A DNA stretch of 28,988 nucleotides, taken from positions 1 to 28,988 of the forward strand of contig CAMJXZ010000006.1 in assembly GCA_946409855.1 (NCBI GenBank), read 5' to 3'. This DNA comes from an uncultured Clostridia bacterium (GTDB lineage: Bacteria > Bacillota > Clostridia > Christensenellales > Aristaeellaceae). The notes beneath the pieces were generated by a model that saw nothing but the letters and a program-made list of their open reading frames with translations, had not been told where the DNA came from and made no database searches. A program made the position numbers and the translations under genes. Below, in pieces: positions 8,595 through 17,296 of this stretch (positions are counted from its first letter, which is position 1; every line of letters begins with the position of its first letter).

Positions 8595-8932
8595 GGAAAG
8601 CGAAGCTATCCGGTAAAAACGCAGGATGATACCGATATTTATTTAAACATGTGCAGATGTGGGATGGATTTTGCGTTAAGATGAAAGAAGACATCCGAAA
8701 GCAAACCCGCAGATACAGGAAAAACCGCGCGCTTACGCTGTTCGTGCAATCCGCTGTCTGCAGCACCGGACGGTACTGAAAAGGCCCGGAAGGAACGTGA
8801 GAGAAAAACCAAATCACACAGAGGAGGACAAACGGCGGCGGCGGGCACTTTCCAATGGAAAGTGCCCGCCGCCGGATTTTATGGATTCCGAAAGGATAGC
8901 TGTTTCCGCCGGACGAAGACGGCAGCCCGCGT
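8578..8932. other. Intergenic region between convergent operons
   Basis: 355 bases between the 254-residue ORF and the GH3 gene. It holds the two terminator hairpins at 8576-8594 and 8836-8874. The middle is more AT-rich than its surroundings and contains no convincing gene. A GAGGAGG sequence near 8821-8826 is followed by the hairpin, not by a start codon, which suggests remnants of a lost gene. Confidence 0.5.
8836..8874. terminator. 18-bp perfect hairpin after the GH3 gene
   Basis: A perfect 18-bp inverted repeat (8836-8853 with 8857-8874) with a 3-nt loop AAT lies between convergent genes. On the + strand GATTTTAT follows; on the - strand there is no strong T-tract. It most likely acts in both directions. 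Confidence 0.75.
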
Positions 8933-11848
8933 TTATGCGGCGGCAGCCTTTTTCCTGAGGGCACGGACAATGACGAAGGCGCCCCAGAGAACGATGAGGG
9001 CAATCCCGCCGATATTGATGTACTTCTGGTACTCCCGCCACAGCGGCGGCTTGTAGCCGATGACCGCCGCGTTCATCGCGTTGGAATTGACAAAGGCGTA
9101 CAGGGCATTCTTGGCGGCGGTCTGCAGGACGATCGCGTCCCCGCTGTCCGAGGTATCGGCGTCTTCCCACATGCTGGTGGACAGCGTCGCCAGGTCCAGG
9201 TCGCCGCCCGCGTAGAACATCTGCTTGGGGATCATGTACTGCGGGATCGTGTTGAAGTCGCAGATGACAGCGCCCCGGAAGCCCCACTCATTGCGCAGGA
9301 TTTCCGTAACCAGGCGGTAATCGCCCCCGGTCCAGCGCGTACCGATCCGGTTGAAGGAGGTCATCAAGCCGCGGCTTTCGCCGGTCTTGACAGCCAGCTC
9401 AAAGGACTTGAGGTAGATCTCGCGCAGGCTCTGCTCCGTCAGCCAGGAAAGATCGCCGCCAATCGACCGGTGGGTCTCCTGTTCGTTGACCGCGAAATGC
9501 TTCACCATGGGGATCACGCCCCTGGACTGAAGCCCCCGGATCTCCGCGCCGGCCATGAGGCCGGAAAGGAACGGGTCTTCGGAGAAGTATTCGGAGCAGC
9601 GGCCGCCGAAGGGGCTGCGGTGGATGTTGACGCCCGGCGCGTAGATCGACGAATACGGCTGCCCTGACTTGGTATCGCCCAGGATTCCCTCCTCGCCCAT
9701 CGTCTGGCCCAGCTCTTCCATCAGATCGATATTCCACGTCGCCGCCATGACGGGCTCCGATACGTACTGGCAGGTCCCGTTGATCTGGTCCTTGTTGAGG
9801 AAGCAGGTAAAGCCCGCGGGGCCGTCCCCGTGAATCGTCGCCGGCAGGCCGATGTTTTCGACAGGCAGCGTATGATATGCCACGTTGTTGATCAGCCGGA
9901 TCAGGTCCTCTTCTTTGCAGGCTTCCAGGACCTGCTGCCACCGGGCGTCGTCATAGTCAACCAGCGCCCGGAAGGTGCTTTCGGGGGTCTTTTCAGGCAG
10001 CATATCCCGCAGCGTCAATACGACCTCTTCCCCAAACCAGGGGAATTCTTCCGCGTCAAAATCCGTCGGGTTATTGTGTGATGTATCCCTGATCTGCGCG
10101 TAAAGCTCCTCCGTGCCGGCGTGCTCCGCCGCCGTCTGCGCCGTCGGCCAGGTGCCCTCCCAGTCGGCACGGCTCAGTCTGGTGGAAAGCTGCCAGCCGC
10201 TGTCCAGATATCCGCTCACCCCGGTATAACGGTTCACCACCTCGTTTCCGGTGACCGGGTCCGTTTCCCAGCGGATGCCCTCCGGCAGCGTGCACTGCAG
10301 TTCCGCGGCGGATTCATGGGCGTTCCTGCTGACGAACAGGGTATAGCCGCCCGCCTCCAGCTCGTATCCTTTGAAGCCGTTGTGATTCGCGTCCGTATAG
10401 TCGTAGCTCGCCATGGAATACGGATCGGCCGTGATGGTGACCGTATCCGTTTCCCCCGGGTTCAGCAGCCTGGTTTTGCCGTAGCCGACCAGCACTTTAT
10501 ACGGCTTTTCGATACCGCCCTCCGTGTACGGGGCGCCGGCATACAGCTGCACGACATCCTTTCCCGCCGCGGAACCGGTATTTTTGACCTCCACCTGGAC
10601 CGTCAGCGGCTTGTCCTTTTCAATCGTCAGGCCGGCCGGCTGTCTGACCGTCCAGTCAAACGACGTATAGCTCAGGCCGTAGCCGAAGGGATAAACCACG
10701 TTCGCCCGATACCAGTCTTCGCCGTCCGTATAACCCCTGGTTTCATAGTAGCGGTACCCGACGTAAATGCTTTCCTCATAGTCCACGGAATAGTACATGC
10801 CGCCGTCATACTTGTCCGTCGTATCCGCCCCGGCGCCCGTACCGAAGTTGATAAAGGAGGGAGTCAAAGAAAAGTCGGCCGCCCAGGTATCCACCAGATG
10901 ACCCGAGGGATTGACGGTTCCGTTCAGGATTTCCCCCAGCGCCAGGATGCCGTTGGACCCCGTAAACCCGATCCACAGGGCCGCGTCGATCCTGTCGGCG
11001 ACGCCGGCATATCCGGGATCCGTCAAAAAGGCCGCCTCAAAGCTGGACGGAATGTTGAACAGGACCACCACGTGCTCAAACCCAGCGCCGCAGACGGCCG
11101 TCAGCAGATCCCGCTCGTTCTTATCCAGTTCCAGATAATGGCTGTCCGGGCTGACGGCGCCTTCCGTATCTCCCTGATACCGCGGCAGATCGAAGCCTTC
11201 ACCGCCGATGCGGGTAATCACGACCAGCGCCGCGTCCCGGTAATCCCGATAGCTGTTTTTAACGGCATCCGTATACCGCGCCTGCGGCGTTTCGGCGGCG
11301 GCGATTTTCTGATTGCCGCCCGAGTCCAGATCGCTCGAGTTGGCCGCCCGGGCAGGGCCTGACTGTCCGTTGTTTTCGTAAAAACTCCGGAGGGTCGGAT
11401 TGACCTGGAACCCTGCCTCGCCGAGCGCCGCGTACAGGTCGCGGTTGTTCGACGTGTCAAAGCCGCCCGAGCCGCTCCCGCCGTACGAAAGGTTGACGCT
11501 GTTCTTGCCGAACACGCTGATCCGGGCGCCTTTTTTCAGCGGGAGCGCCTGCCCTTCGTTCTTGAGGAGGACAAAGCCTTCCCGGGCCGCGCGCACATTG
11601 ACGTCCAGCGCGTTCTGCAGGGCTTCCTCCTTGGTTTCAGCTTTCGCGGCCGGATACATGGAAGGAACCGAATCATCATAGATCGGCCGCACCCCGCCGA
11701 AGAAAGTATCGAAAAAGCTGCTGTATGTGCTGTTGATCAGATAATTGGCGACGCCCCCGACAATCAGCAGCACCGCGGCAAGGACCGCCCAGATTTTGAC
11801 CGCCAGACCGCCGCGCTTCTGTTTGGGATTCTTCGTTTTCTTTGCCAT
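8933..11848 (-). CDS. Membrane-anchored GH3 glycosidase with permuted domain order
   Basis: 971 residues. The start at 11848 is chosen because AAAGGAAG lies 9 nt upstream; the in-frame ATG at 11869 has no such site. A basic N-terminus and a membrane segment (about 20-40) are followed by the GH3 C-terminal-type alpha/beta domain (VLLKNEGQALPL, FGKNSVNLSYGGSGSG), a fibronectin-III-like region (VYPFGYGLSYTSFDW, about 395), then the (beta/alpha)8 catalytic barrel (PVMAATWN, KHFAVNEQETHR, MTSFNRIG). The barrel therefore comes last, the reverse of most GH3 enzymes but known in beta-glucosidases of rumen clostridia. The candidate nucleophile is Asp864 in VICDFN. A second membrane segment (IALIVLWGAFVIV) and a basic tail end the protein, so it is anchored at both ends. 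Probable beta-glucosidase or beta-xylosidase; no specificity can be assigned. Confidence 0.88.
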   Translation of the reverse strand: MAKKTKNPKQKRGGLAVKIWAVLAAVLLIVGGVANYLINSTYSSFFDTFFGGVRPIYDDSVPSMYPAAKAETKEEALQNALDVNVRAAREGFVLLKNEGQALPLKKGARISVFGKNSVNLSYGGSGSGGFDTSNNRDLYAALGEAGFQVNPTLRSFYENNGQSGPARAANSSDLDSGGNQKIAAAETPQARYTDAVKNSYRDYRDAALVVITRIGGEGFDLPRYQGDTEGAVSPDSHYLELDKNERDLLTAVCGAGFEHVVVLFNIPSSFEAAFLTDPGYAGVADRIDAALWIGFTGSNGILALGEILNGTVNPSGHLVDTWAADFSLTPSFINFGTGAGADTTDKYDGGMYYSVDYEESIYVGYRYYETRGYTDGEDWYRANVVYPFGYGLSYTSFDWTVRQPAGLTIEKDKPLTVQVEVKNTGSAAGKDVVQLYAGAPYTEGGIEKPYKVLVGYGKTRLLNPGETDTVTITADPYSMASYDYTDANHNGFKGYELEAGGYTLFVSRNAHESAAELQCTLPEGIRWETDPVTGNEVVNRYTGVSGYLDSGWQLSTRLSRADWEGTWPTAQTAAEHAGTEELYAQIRDTSHNNPTDFDAEEFPWFGEEVVLTLRDMLPEKTPESTFRALVDYDDARWQQVLEACKEEDLIRLINNVAYHTLPVENIGLPATIHGDGPAGFTCFLNKDQINGTCQYVSEPVMAATWNIDLMEELGQTMGEEGILGDTKSGQPYSSIYAPGVNIHRSPFGGRCSEYFSEDPFLSGLMAGAEIRGLQSRGVIPMVKHFAVNEQETHRSIGGDLSWLTEQSLREIYLKSFELAVKTGESRGLMTSFNRIGTRWTGGDYRLVTEILRNEWGFRGAVICDFNTIPQYMIPKQMFYAGGDLDLATLSTSMWEDADTSDSGDAIVLQTAAKNALYAFVNSNAMNAAVIGYKPPLWREYQKYINIGGIALIVLWGAFVIVRALRKKAAAA

Positions 11849-11857
11849 GATCCAACG

Positions 11858-11865
11858 CTTCCTTT
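11858..11865 (-). promoter_or_regulatory. Ribosome binding site that decides the GH3 start
   Basis: AAAGGAAG on the - strand, 9 nt before the ATG at 11848. It falls inside the reading frame of the longer alternative start at 11869, which argues against that start. Confidence 0.7.
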
Positions 11866-11886
11866 CCATATGATTCCGGTATCAGC

Positions 11887-11915
11887 ATCATAACACAGAT
11901 CACGCGCGTCCGGAA
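11887..11915 (-). promoter_or_regulatory. Probable promoter of the anchored GH3 gene
   Basis: On the - strand an extended -10 reads TGT-TATGAT (TATGAT at 11887-11892). The -35 position 17 nt away, 11910-11915, reads TTCCGG, a poor match. It lies about 40 nt before the GH3 start. Confidence 0.45.
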
Positions 11916-11963
11916 ACAAAACAGCGCATCCTGTCGGATACAGGGCGTATCTTGCCGGATGCC

Positions 11964-11998
11964 AAAAAAGGGACCGCTGCGGAAATGATCCGCAGCGG
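11964..11998 (-). terminator. Rho-independent terminator ending the GH43-GH3-CBM operon
   Basis: CCGCTGCGG (11974-11982) pairs with CCGCAGCGG (11990-11998). On the - strand a short GGTCCC and then six T (plus-strand A at 11964-11969) follow. It lies just over 100 nt beyond the stop of the CBM-domain gene. Confidence 0.8.
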
Positions 11999-12101
11999 CT
12001 TTGCCATTTGACGGAAACGGGGCGCGCGACGCGCTCCGGGAACGCCGGCAGTCAGCCTCGCCTGACTTGGCGGCAGCTTCCCCGCCGGCTTCCCTTTCCG
12101 G

Positions 12102-13433
12102 TCAGTAATTCGACGCGGGCAGCCCCATGGCTTCAGACCAGGTCAGAACCGCGGTCGTCGTCAGCTTGATGCAGTCGATCAGCGGCGCCGCCGCCAGCAG
12201 CGTGGAACCGGTCATCGCTTCGTCGTTGTCCGTCATCAGCATGATGAGGTTCATGCCCTTCTTCAGCCTGACGTTCGTGGAAATGACGTAATCCTCAAAG
12301 GGCAGGCACTCCACGCTGTTGTAGCTGTTGGCGGGCACATTGGTGAACACGATGTCGCCGTAGTCGTACGCTTCCCCGTTGACAGTGATGGCGAAATTCT
12401 GCTGATTGTAGGTATAATCCCGCATTTCCGCCGACATCCTGACGACGAGCGTCGCGTTGTCCACCGCTTCGTCGGCGTTGATGAAGAACTCCAGGGAATT
12501 GTACCGCTGATAAAGATACCCGACAAAGCGGTCGTTGCTCTCGCCGTGCTTGTTGTCATAAACGATCATGCCGTTTTCCATGGCGGTCCCGGAAAACGCC
12601 GGGCCCGATTTGCCGGCCAGGCTCGTATCTTCGGCTTCAAAGACATAGGTCTGTTCCCCGGCTGTCTTCGTCCATTTCGCATACACCCGCGTATCCGCGG
12701 TGATGGGCGTTGAAAAGTCAAACGCTTCCCCGCCGTCGGGCAGCGTGTACCAGCCTTCAAACGCATAGCCGGTCCGTTCGGGGATTTCCGTCAGCTCGAC
12801 CGCGGGCTTGCCGCTTTCCACCTGCTGAACGATCTGCCCCTGCGCAAGGCCTTCCTGATTGAAGTCGAAGGTGAAGGCGTAGCTCGCCACGTTCTGATCG
12901 ATCCACTTGGCGTAGGCGCTCGTGTTTGCTTCAACCGGCGCGTCAAAATTGAAGCGCATGGTGCACTGTTCGTCGGCGTACCAGCCGTCGAACGCGTATC
13001 CCTCCCGTTCGGGAGCGGGAATGTCGGTCAGCTTTTCGCCTTTCTCCACACCCACCGCCTGGGGCGTCATGCCTTCGGCATTGAAGATAAAGGTAACTTC
13101 CAGCTTCTCCTTGACGACCGTGATCTGGAAGCTGACCCGCTGGCCGCCGTAGCGGACGCGCACGTTCTTTTTGCCCGTGCTGTCGGTAGACGGGGCGGTC
13201 ACTTCTACGCCGTCTTCCTTCAGGGTGATTTCCTTGGTGGTGCCGTCTTCATAGGTCACGGTCAGAACACAGCCTTCCGGAGAGAAAGGCTCGTTCAGCG
13301 TATACACCGTCTTGACCGGCATTTCCTTGACCTCAAGCGCCGTCACCTTGCCGTCCGCCAGCGAAATGGACAGGCTGCTCAACAGAATCAGGGCCGCCGT
13401 CATCAGGCAGATCGCTTTTTTTGCTTTCGTCAT
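12102..13433 (-). CDS. Secreted protein with Ig-like, Listeria-type repeat and CBM-like domains
   Basis: 443 residues, start supported by AAAGGAGA 7 nt upstream. A signal peptide covers about residues 1-26 (ends SISLA). Residues about 30-110 resemble a bacterial Ig-like group 3 domain (TYEDGTTKEI, VRVRYGGQ). Two InlB/Flg_new-type repeats follow at about 112-180 and 185-257, each with the hallmark GYAF-GWY and ending YAKW. Residues about 258-435 begin YVFEAEDTSL, the usual opening of CBM35/CBM6-like carbohydrate-binding modules, and end near ID-IKL. There is no visible catalytic domain and no LPXTG motif or SLH domain. I infer a non-catalytic substrate-binding protein, made with the secreted GH3 upstream in the same operon and released or held by protein contacts. 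Confidence 0.8.
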   Translation of the reverse strand: MTKAKKAICLMTAALILLSSLSISLADGKVTALEVKEMPVKTVYTLNEPFSPEGCVLTVTYEDGTTKEITLKEDGVEVTAPSTDSTGKKNVRVRYGGQRVSFQITVVKEKLEVTFIFNAEGMTPQAVGVEKGEKLTDIPAPEREGYAFDGWYADEQCTMRFNFDAPVEANTSAYAKWIDQNVASYAFTFDFNQEGLAQGQIVQQVESGKPAVELTEIPERTGYAFEGWYTLPDGGEAFDFSTPITADTRVYAKWTKTAGEQTYVFEAEDTSLAGKSGPAFSGTAMENGMIVYDNKHGESNDRFVGYLYQRYNSLEFFINADEAVDNATLVVRMSAEMRDYTYNQQNFAITVNGEAYDYGDIVFTNVPANSYNSVECLPFEDYVISTNVRLKKGMNLIMLMTDNDEAMTGSTLLAAAPLIDCIKLTTTAVLTWSEAMGLPASNY

Positions 13434-13450
13434 ACCGTTTCTCCTTTACG

Positions 13451-13487
13451 CAGAGTCAGGCGGCAGGGTTGCTGCCGCCGAACTCTG
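13451..13487 (-). other. Intercistronic hairpin without T-tract
   Basis: GGCGGCAG (13459-13466) pairs with CTGCCGCC (13472-13479), with a flanking CAGAG/CTCTG stem outside. On the - strand it is followed by the ribosome site of the CBM-domain gene, not by T. It may stabilise or process the operon messenger, letting GH3 and CBM-domain genes be expressed at different levels. Confidence 0.55.
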
Positions 13488-13532
13488 TGGTTGGTTTTGC
13501 TTGCTTGATGAGCCGTTGTTTGTGTTTTTCGC

Positions 13533-16500
13533 TTACTCGACGACCAGGGTGAATTCCTTTTCGAAGGTCGTCATATGCGCGGTGCCGTACGCGGACGGGA
13601 AGAGGGCCCTGTAGGAGCCGGCGAACTTCGAGCCCGCCATCGGCGCGTTGCTGACCACCTTGATCTGATAGGTGCCGCTGGCTTCAGGCGTGCCTTCGAT
13701 CCTGGCGCCGGTGACGATATCATAGCCCTTGGTGGCAAAGCCGCGGCCGATGCCCTGGCCGATCCACTCTTCGACGATCTGGGAGAAGGTCAGGCCGTTG
13801 AAGCTCTCGCCTTCCTCGATCTTCTGCCCGTCGACATACAGGTCAAAGGAAACCATGTGCACTTCCACCAGAGAATCCTTGTCCTGGGCAACCAGATCGG
13901 CGAACCAGCGGTCTTCGTTGAAGGACCACGCGGTTCCTTCGTCGTCGTAGCCGTATCCGACCAGGCAGTACCGCCCTTCATAGCCGCCTGTGGTGTAACC
14001 GTAGGCCGGGCAGTCGATAGCCAGGCTGGCGGCTTCGCCGCTCCTGATCGTGACCGTGTTGTTCTCGATGCCCACGCCGTTGACGTGCCACTTGTCCTGA
14101 ACCTTCAGGTTCAGCGTCAGGTAGGAAGCGACGCGTCCGCCGTCACAGTTGACATCCACGCTGAGGACATAATCGCCGATGGTATCCGCCTCGGGCTTGC
14201 CGGAGAGGGTCGCGCTGACGCCGTCGAATTTGACGCCGGCCGGGAGCTTGGCCTGTTCCGCTTCGCTCATGGAGAACACCGCGTCGATGAAGCCGGGCAT
14301 CGTCAGGGTGAAGCTGTTGTCCTTTTCGATGTCAAACGCGGTTTCAAGGACGATGGACCCGCCAACGAAGCCGTTGTTGTTGGCGCTGGAGTTGGCGCGG
14401 GTGTACAGGATCGCTTGCGCGGAGCGGCGCACCGCGTAATAGTGGGTCAGGGAAGGAACGGTGTAAACGTTGGCTTTTTCGTCATCCGCGTTGGCGGCAA
14501 CCAGCACCAGGCCCTTGCCGTCGCGCAGGGAAGCATCCCAGGATCCGTAATGCATCGCGTTCATGGGATAGCTGGAAGCAATGCCCAGGGGCGCTTCGTC
14601 GCCGGCGCGGACCAGCAGGTCGGCGGGGCAGTAGTCCTTGACCCAGGCATCGGTTACGGTAGCGCCGCGGAAGCCCCATTCCTTGCGCAGCAGCTCGCGG
14701 TGGGAGGCCCAGTTGGTACCGGCCACTTCCCAGCCCAGACGGTTGAAGGAGCTCATGATGCCGGCGGTTCCGCCGTATTTGACCACGCGTTCAAACGTCT
14801 TCAGGTAGATTTCGCGCATGACCTGCTCCGTCGCGAACGTCGCGACGCCGCCGCCGTCCATGCGGTGGGATTCCTGGTCGTTGAGGAAGAAGTGCTTCAG
14901 GTAGGTCAGCAGACCCTTTTCGGTCGCGCCCTTCACGACCTGCTCGGCGATCAGCGCGCCCTGCACGCCGTCTTCGGAATAATACTCGAAGTTGCGGCCG
15001 CACAGCGGGTGACGGTGCGTGTTCATCGCCGGGCCGTGCCATTCATTGGCGCCCAGGAACAGCGCTTCGTTGCCCATGGCCAGACCTTCGGCGTACGCCA
15101 GATCCTTGTTCCAGGTCGCGGCCAGTACCGGGTTGGACGGGAACATCGTACCGCCGGCCAGCTGGATCGGGCCTTCGGTGGAGCGGTCCGCTTCCTTGCC
15201 GATGCTCGGCAGCGCCAGCGTGCCGGTACCGGCGTTCACGATATCGCACAGCTCCTGCCAGGTCAGCTGGTTCATGAACTCGTCCCACTTGCGGGTGTTT
15301 TCAGCATCCGCTTCGCCGACCGTCACCACGCCGTCGACGATGGTGGATTCATTGTAGGTAACGCCGGACATATCGGCCAGCTTCACGGTGACGTCCTTGA
15401 AGCCTTCTTCATGCTCAGCGGCCTGCGTCCAGTTGTCAGGCACCTCTTTGACAAACCAGGGATCGGTTTCCTTGTCGTCATAGGACCGGTAGGTCAGCTC
15501 GTTTTCCAGGCGCTGGAACTGTTCCTCGGTCAGGGTACGGTCGGCCACGGAAGCCACGGCGGGCTGCTCCAGGCCGGTGGCGCGGGAGATCATGTGTCCC
15601 AGCAGGCTGTCATTGACCGTCGTGAACTGGTCCACGAACAGCGGCTTGATCTCGCTGCCGGTCACCAGGTCCGTCTTGCACTGGATGTCCTCCGCCACGG
15701 TGCAGACGACGCTGTCCACCACGGTATGAGAGTTGCGGTTGACGGAAACGATGTAGTCGCCCTTTTCCAGTTCATAGCCCTTGAAGCCGTTGCCGTTGGC
15801 GTCATTCCAGTCGAAGCTCGCCATATCCTGGGCCGCGAAGCTGACGGTGACCACTTCGGTCTCGCCCGGCTGCAGCAGTTTGGTCTTCGCGTAGCCTACC
15901 AGGTTGGCGCTGGCTTTTTCAATGCCGCCTTTGGTGTAGGGCGGGTTGACGTAGACCTGCACCAGATCCTTGCCGGCGACGTCGCCGGTGTTGGTCACGG
16001 CGACCTGAACCTCCAGCGCCTGATTGGCGGCGTTCACCGCGACCGCTCCGGCGTTTTCCAGCTTCCAGTCAAAGGTCGTGTAGCTCAGGCCGTAGCCGAA
16101 GGGATAAAGCACGTTCTCCTGATACCAGGCTTCGCCCGTGCCTTCGGCTTCCGCGTTCATATCATAGGCCTTCGTTTCGTAGAAGCGATAGCCCATGTAA
16201 ATGCCTTCGCGGTATTCAATCGTGTAATAGCCGGTCTGTTCGCCGTTGTAATAGAACCGGGCATTCATGCGTTCGCCGTTTTCATCCACATGCTGCGTCT
16301 GGTCCAGCACGTTGCTCCAGGTCGGCATTTTCGTAAAGTCCTTCGCCCACAGGTCGACCGTATGGCCGGAGGGGTTGATGGAACCGTTCAGGATCCCGCC
16401 CAGGGCGTCGATGCCGTTGTTGCCCAGGCTGCCCACCCACAGGATGGCGTCCACGCCGTAGTTGTCCGGGGTGCGTTCTTCCGCCAGTTCCGGAATCTGC

Positions 16501-17186
16501 ATGATGTTGCTGGAGTTGATGATGGCGATGATCTTCTGATCCGGGAAATACTGCTTGATGTGCTGGATGAGGATCTTTTCGTTATCCTGCAGCATCTGGT
16601 TATGATCGGTGGGATCGCTGTGTCCGGCGACGTCGTGGGAAGGCATTTCGGACGCCTCGCCGGAAGACCTGGACAGCCACAGGATCGCAGCGTCATGATA
16701 GTTCTTGTAGGTCGACGTCACAGCGCCGCTGTAGTATTCCATCCCCAGCTGGGTCGCGGCGTTCGCGCGGGCATAAACGTTCAGTGTCTTGGGGTTGGCC
16801 TTGAAGCCGCCCATGGCCAGCGCTTCCGCAACCGTCGTCTGCGGGATGCCGTTCGTGCCGGGGCTGCCGGCGCCGGAACCGGCGCCGCTGTGCACATAAT
16901 TCGCCGCGGAAGAACCGAACACAGTCAGCTTCTTCTCTGTCTTCAGAGGAAGAGCGTTGTTGTCGTTTTTCAGCAGCGTAATGCCTTCTGCCGCGATCGA
17001 CACCGCCACTTCGCGCGCCGCTTCCTCAAGTTCCTCAAACGAATCATAGTCGGCATAAAATACGCCGTTGGCGCCGATCGCGCCGGTGACTGTTCCGACG
17101 GGCTCGATCAGATTGGATTCAGCCGTCGTTCCGATACAGCATAAACACATGACTGCGGCAAGCAGGACAGAAAAAACGCGTTTCAT
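13533..17186 (-). CDS. Secreted GH3 glycosidase, permuted, with C-terminal extension
   Basis: 1217 residues from the ATG at 17186 (AGGAGG 7 nt upstream; the adjacent ATG at 17189 is possible at 4 nt). A signal peptide (MKRVFSVLLAAVMCLCC) leads. Domain order is the permuted GH3 type: alpha/beta domain first (ITLLKNDNNALPL), fibronectin-III-like middle (VLYPFGYGLSYTTFDW, mirroring the other GH3), then the barrel (PVLAATWN, KHFFLNDQESHR, MSSFNRLG) with candidate nucleophile Asp846 in TVTDAW. About 250 further residues follow, including a putative Ig-like segment (LPAGVKFDGVSATLSGKP) and an unrecognised terminal domain. There is no C-terminal membrane segment, unlike the GH3 at 8933. A Cys pair in the signal region (LCCIG) leaves open a lipoprotein anchor. 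It lies between GH43 and CBM genes in one apparent operon. Confidence 0.87.
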   Translation of the reverse strand: MKRVFSVLLAAVMCLCCIGTTAESNLIEPVGTVTGAIGANGVFYADYDSFEELEEAAREVAVSIAAEGITLLKNDNNALPLKTEKKLTVFGSSAANYVHSGAGSGAGSPGTNGIPQTTVAEALAMGGFKANPKTLNVYARANAATQLGMEYYSGAVTSTYKNYHDAAILWLSRSSGEASEMPSHDVAGHSDPTDHNQMLQDNEKILIQHIKQYFPDQKIIAIINSSNIMQIPELAEERTPDNYGVDAILWVGSLGNNGIDALGGILNGSINPSGHTVDLWAKDFTKMPTWSNVLDQTQHVDENGERMNARFYYNGEQTGYYTIEYREGIYMGYRFYETKAYDMNAEAEGTGEAWYQENVLYPFGYGLSYTTFDWKLENAGAVAVNAANQALEVQVAVTNTGDVAGKDLVQVYVNPPYTKGGIEKASANLVGYAKTKLLQPGETEVVTVSFAAQDMASFDWNDANGNGFKGYELEKGDYIVSVNRNSHTVVDSVVCTVAEDIQCKTDLVTGSEIKPLFVDQFTTVNDSLLGHMISRATGLEQPAVASVADRTLTEEQFQRLENELTYRSYDDKETDPWFVKEVPDNWTQAAEHEEGFKDVTVKLADMSGVTYNESTIVDGVVTVGEADAENTRKWDEFMNQLTWQELCDIVNAGTGTLALPSIGKEADRSTEGPIQLAGGTMFPSNPVLAATWNKDLAYAEGLAMGNEALFLGANEWHGPAMNTHRHPLCGRNFEYYSEDGVQGALIAEQVVKGATEKGLLTYLKHFFLNDQESHRMDGGGVATFATEQVMREIYLKTFERVVKYGGTAGIMSSFNRLGWEVAGTNWASHRELLRKEWGFRGATVTDAWVKDYCPADLLVRAGDEAPLGIASSYPMNAMHYGSWDASLRDGKGLVLVAANADDEKANVYTVPSLTHYYAVRRSAQAILYTRANSSANNNGFVGGSIVLETAFDIEKDNSFTLTMPGFIDAVFSMSEAEQAKLPAGVKFDGVSATLSGKPEADTIGDYVLSVDVNCDGGRVASYLTLNLKVQDKWHVNGVGIENNTVTIRSGEAASLAIDCPAYGYTTGGYEGRYCLVGYGYDDEGTAWSFNEDRWFADLVAQDKDSLVEVHMVSFDLYVDGQKIEEGESFNGLTFSQIVEEWIGQGIGRGFATKGYDIVTGARIEGTPEASGTYQIKVVSNAPMAGSKFAGSYRALFPSAYGTAHMTTFEKEFTLVVE

Positions 17187-17193
17187 CATGTCT

Positions 17194-17199
17194 CCTCCT
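17194..17199 (-). promoter_or_regulatory. Ribosome binding site that decides the secreted GH3 start
   Basis: AGGAGG on the - strand, 4 nt before ATG 17189 and 7 nt before ATG 17186. It excludes the start at 17288, which would place 34 hydrophilic residues before the signal peptide. Confidence 0.8.
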
Positions 17200-17296
17200 T
17201 CGTCATTATCATTGAACCCCTTTTTGCCCGCATCTCCTTCAGGCCGCGGTTCCTTCCGGACATCCGCGCAAACAGGCGGTATCAACATCTTTGGGA

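Noticed and set aside
8681..8779. 32-residue basic peptide frame between the terminators
   Set aside because: No ribosome site and no family; probably a remnant or chance.
10121..11362. 413-codon + strand frame opposite the anchored GH3
   Set aside because: Antisense to a well-supported GH3 gene, with no ribosome site or domain.
13575..17144. 1189-codon open frame on the + strand opposite the secreted GH3
   Set aside because: It is the antisense of a clear GH3 gene; high GC and codon bias keep the opposite frame open. The product is low-complexity Arg/Gly/Val/His and matches nothing.
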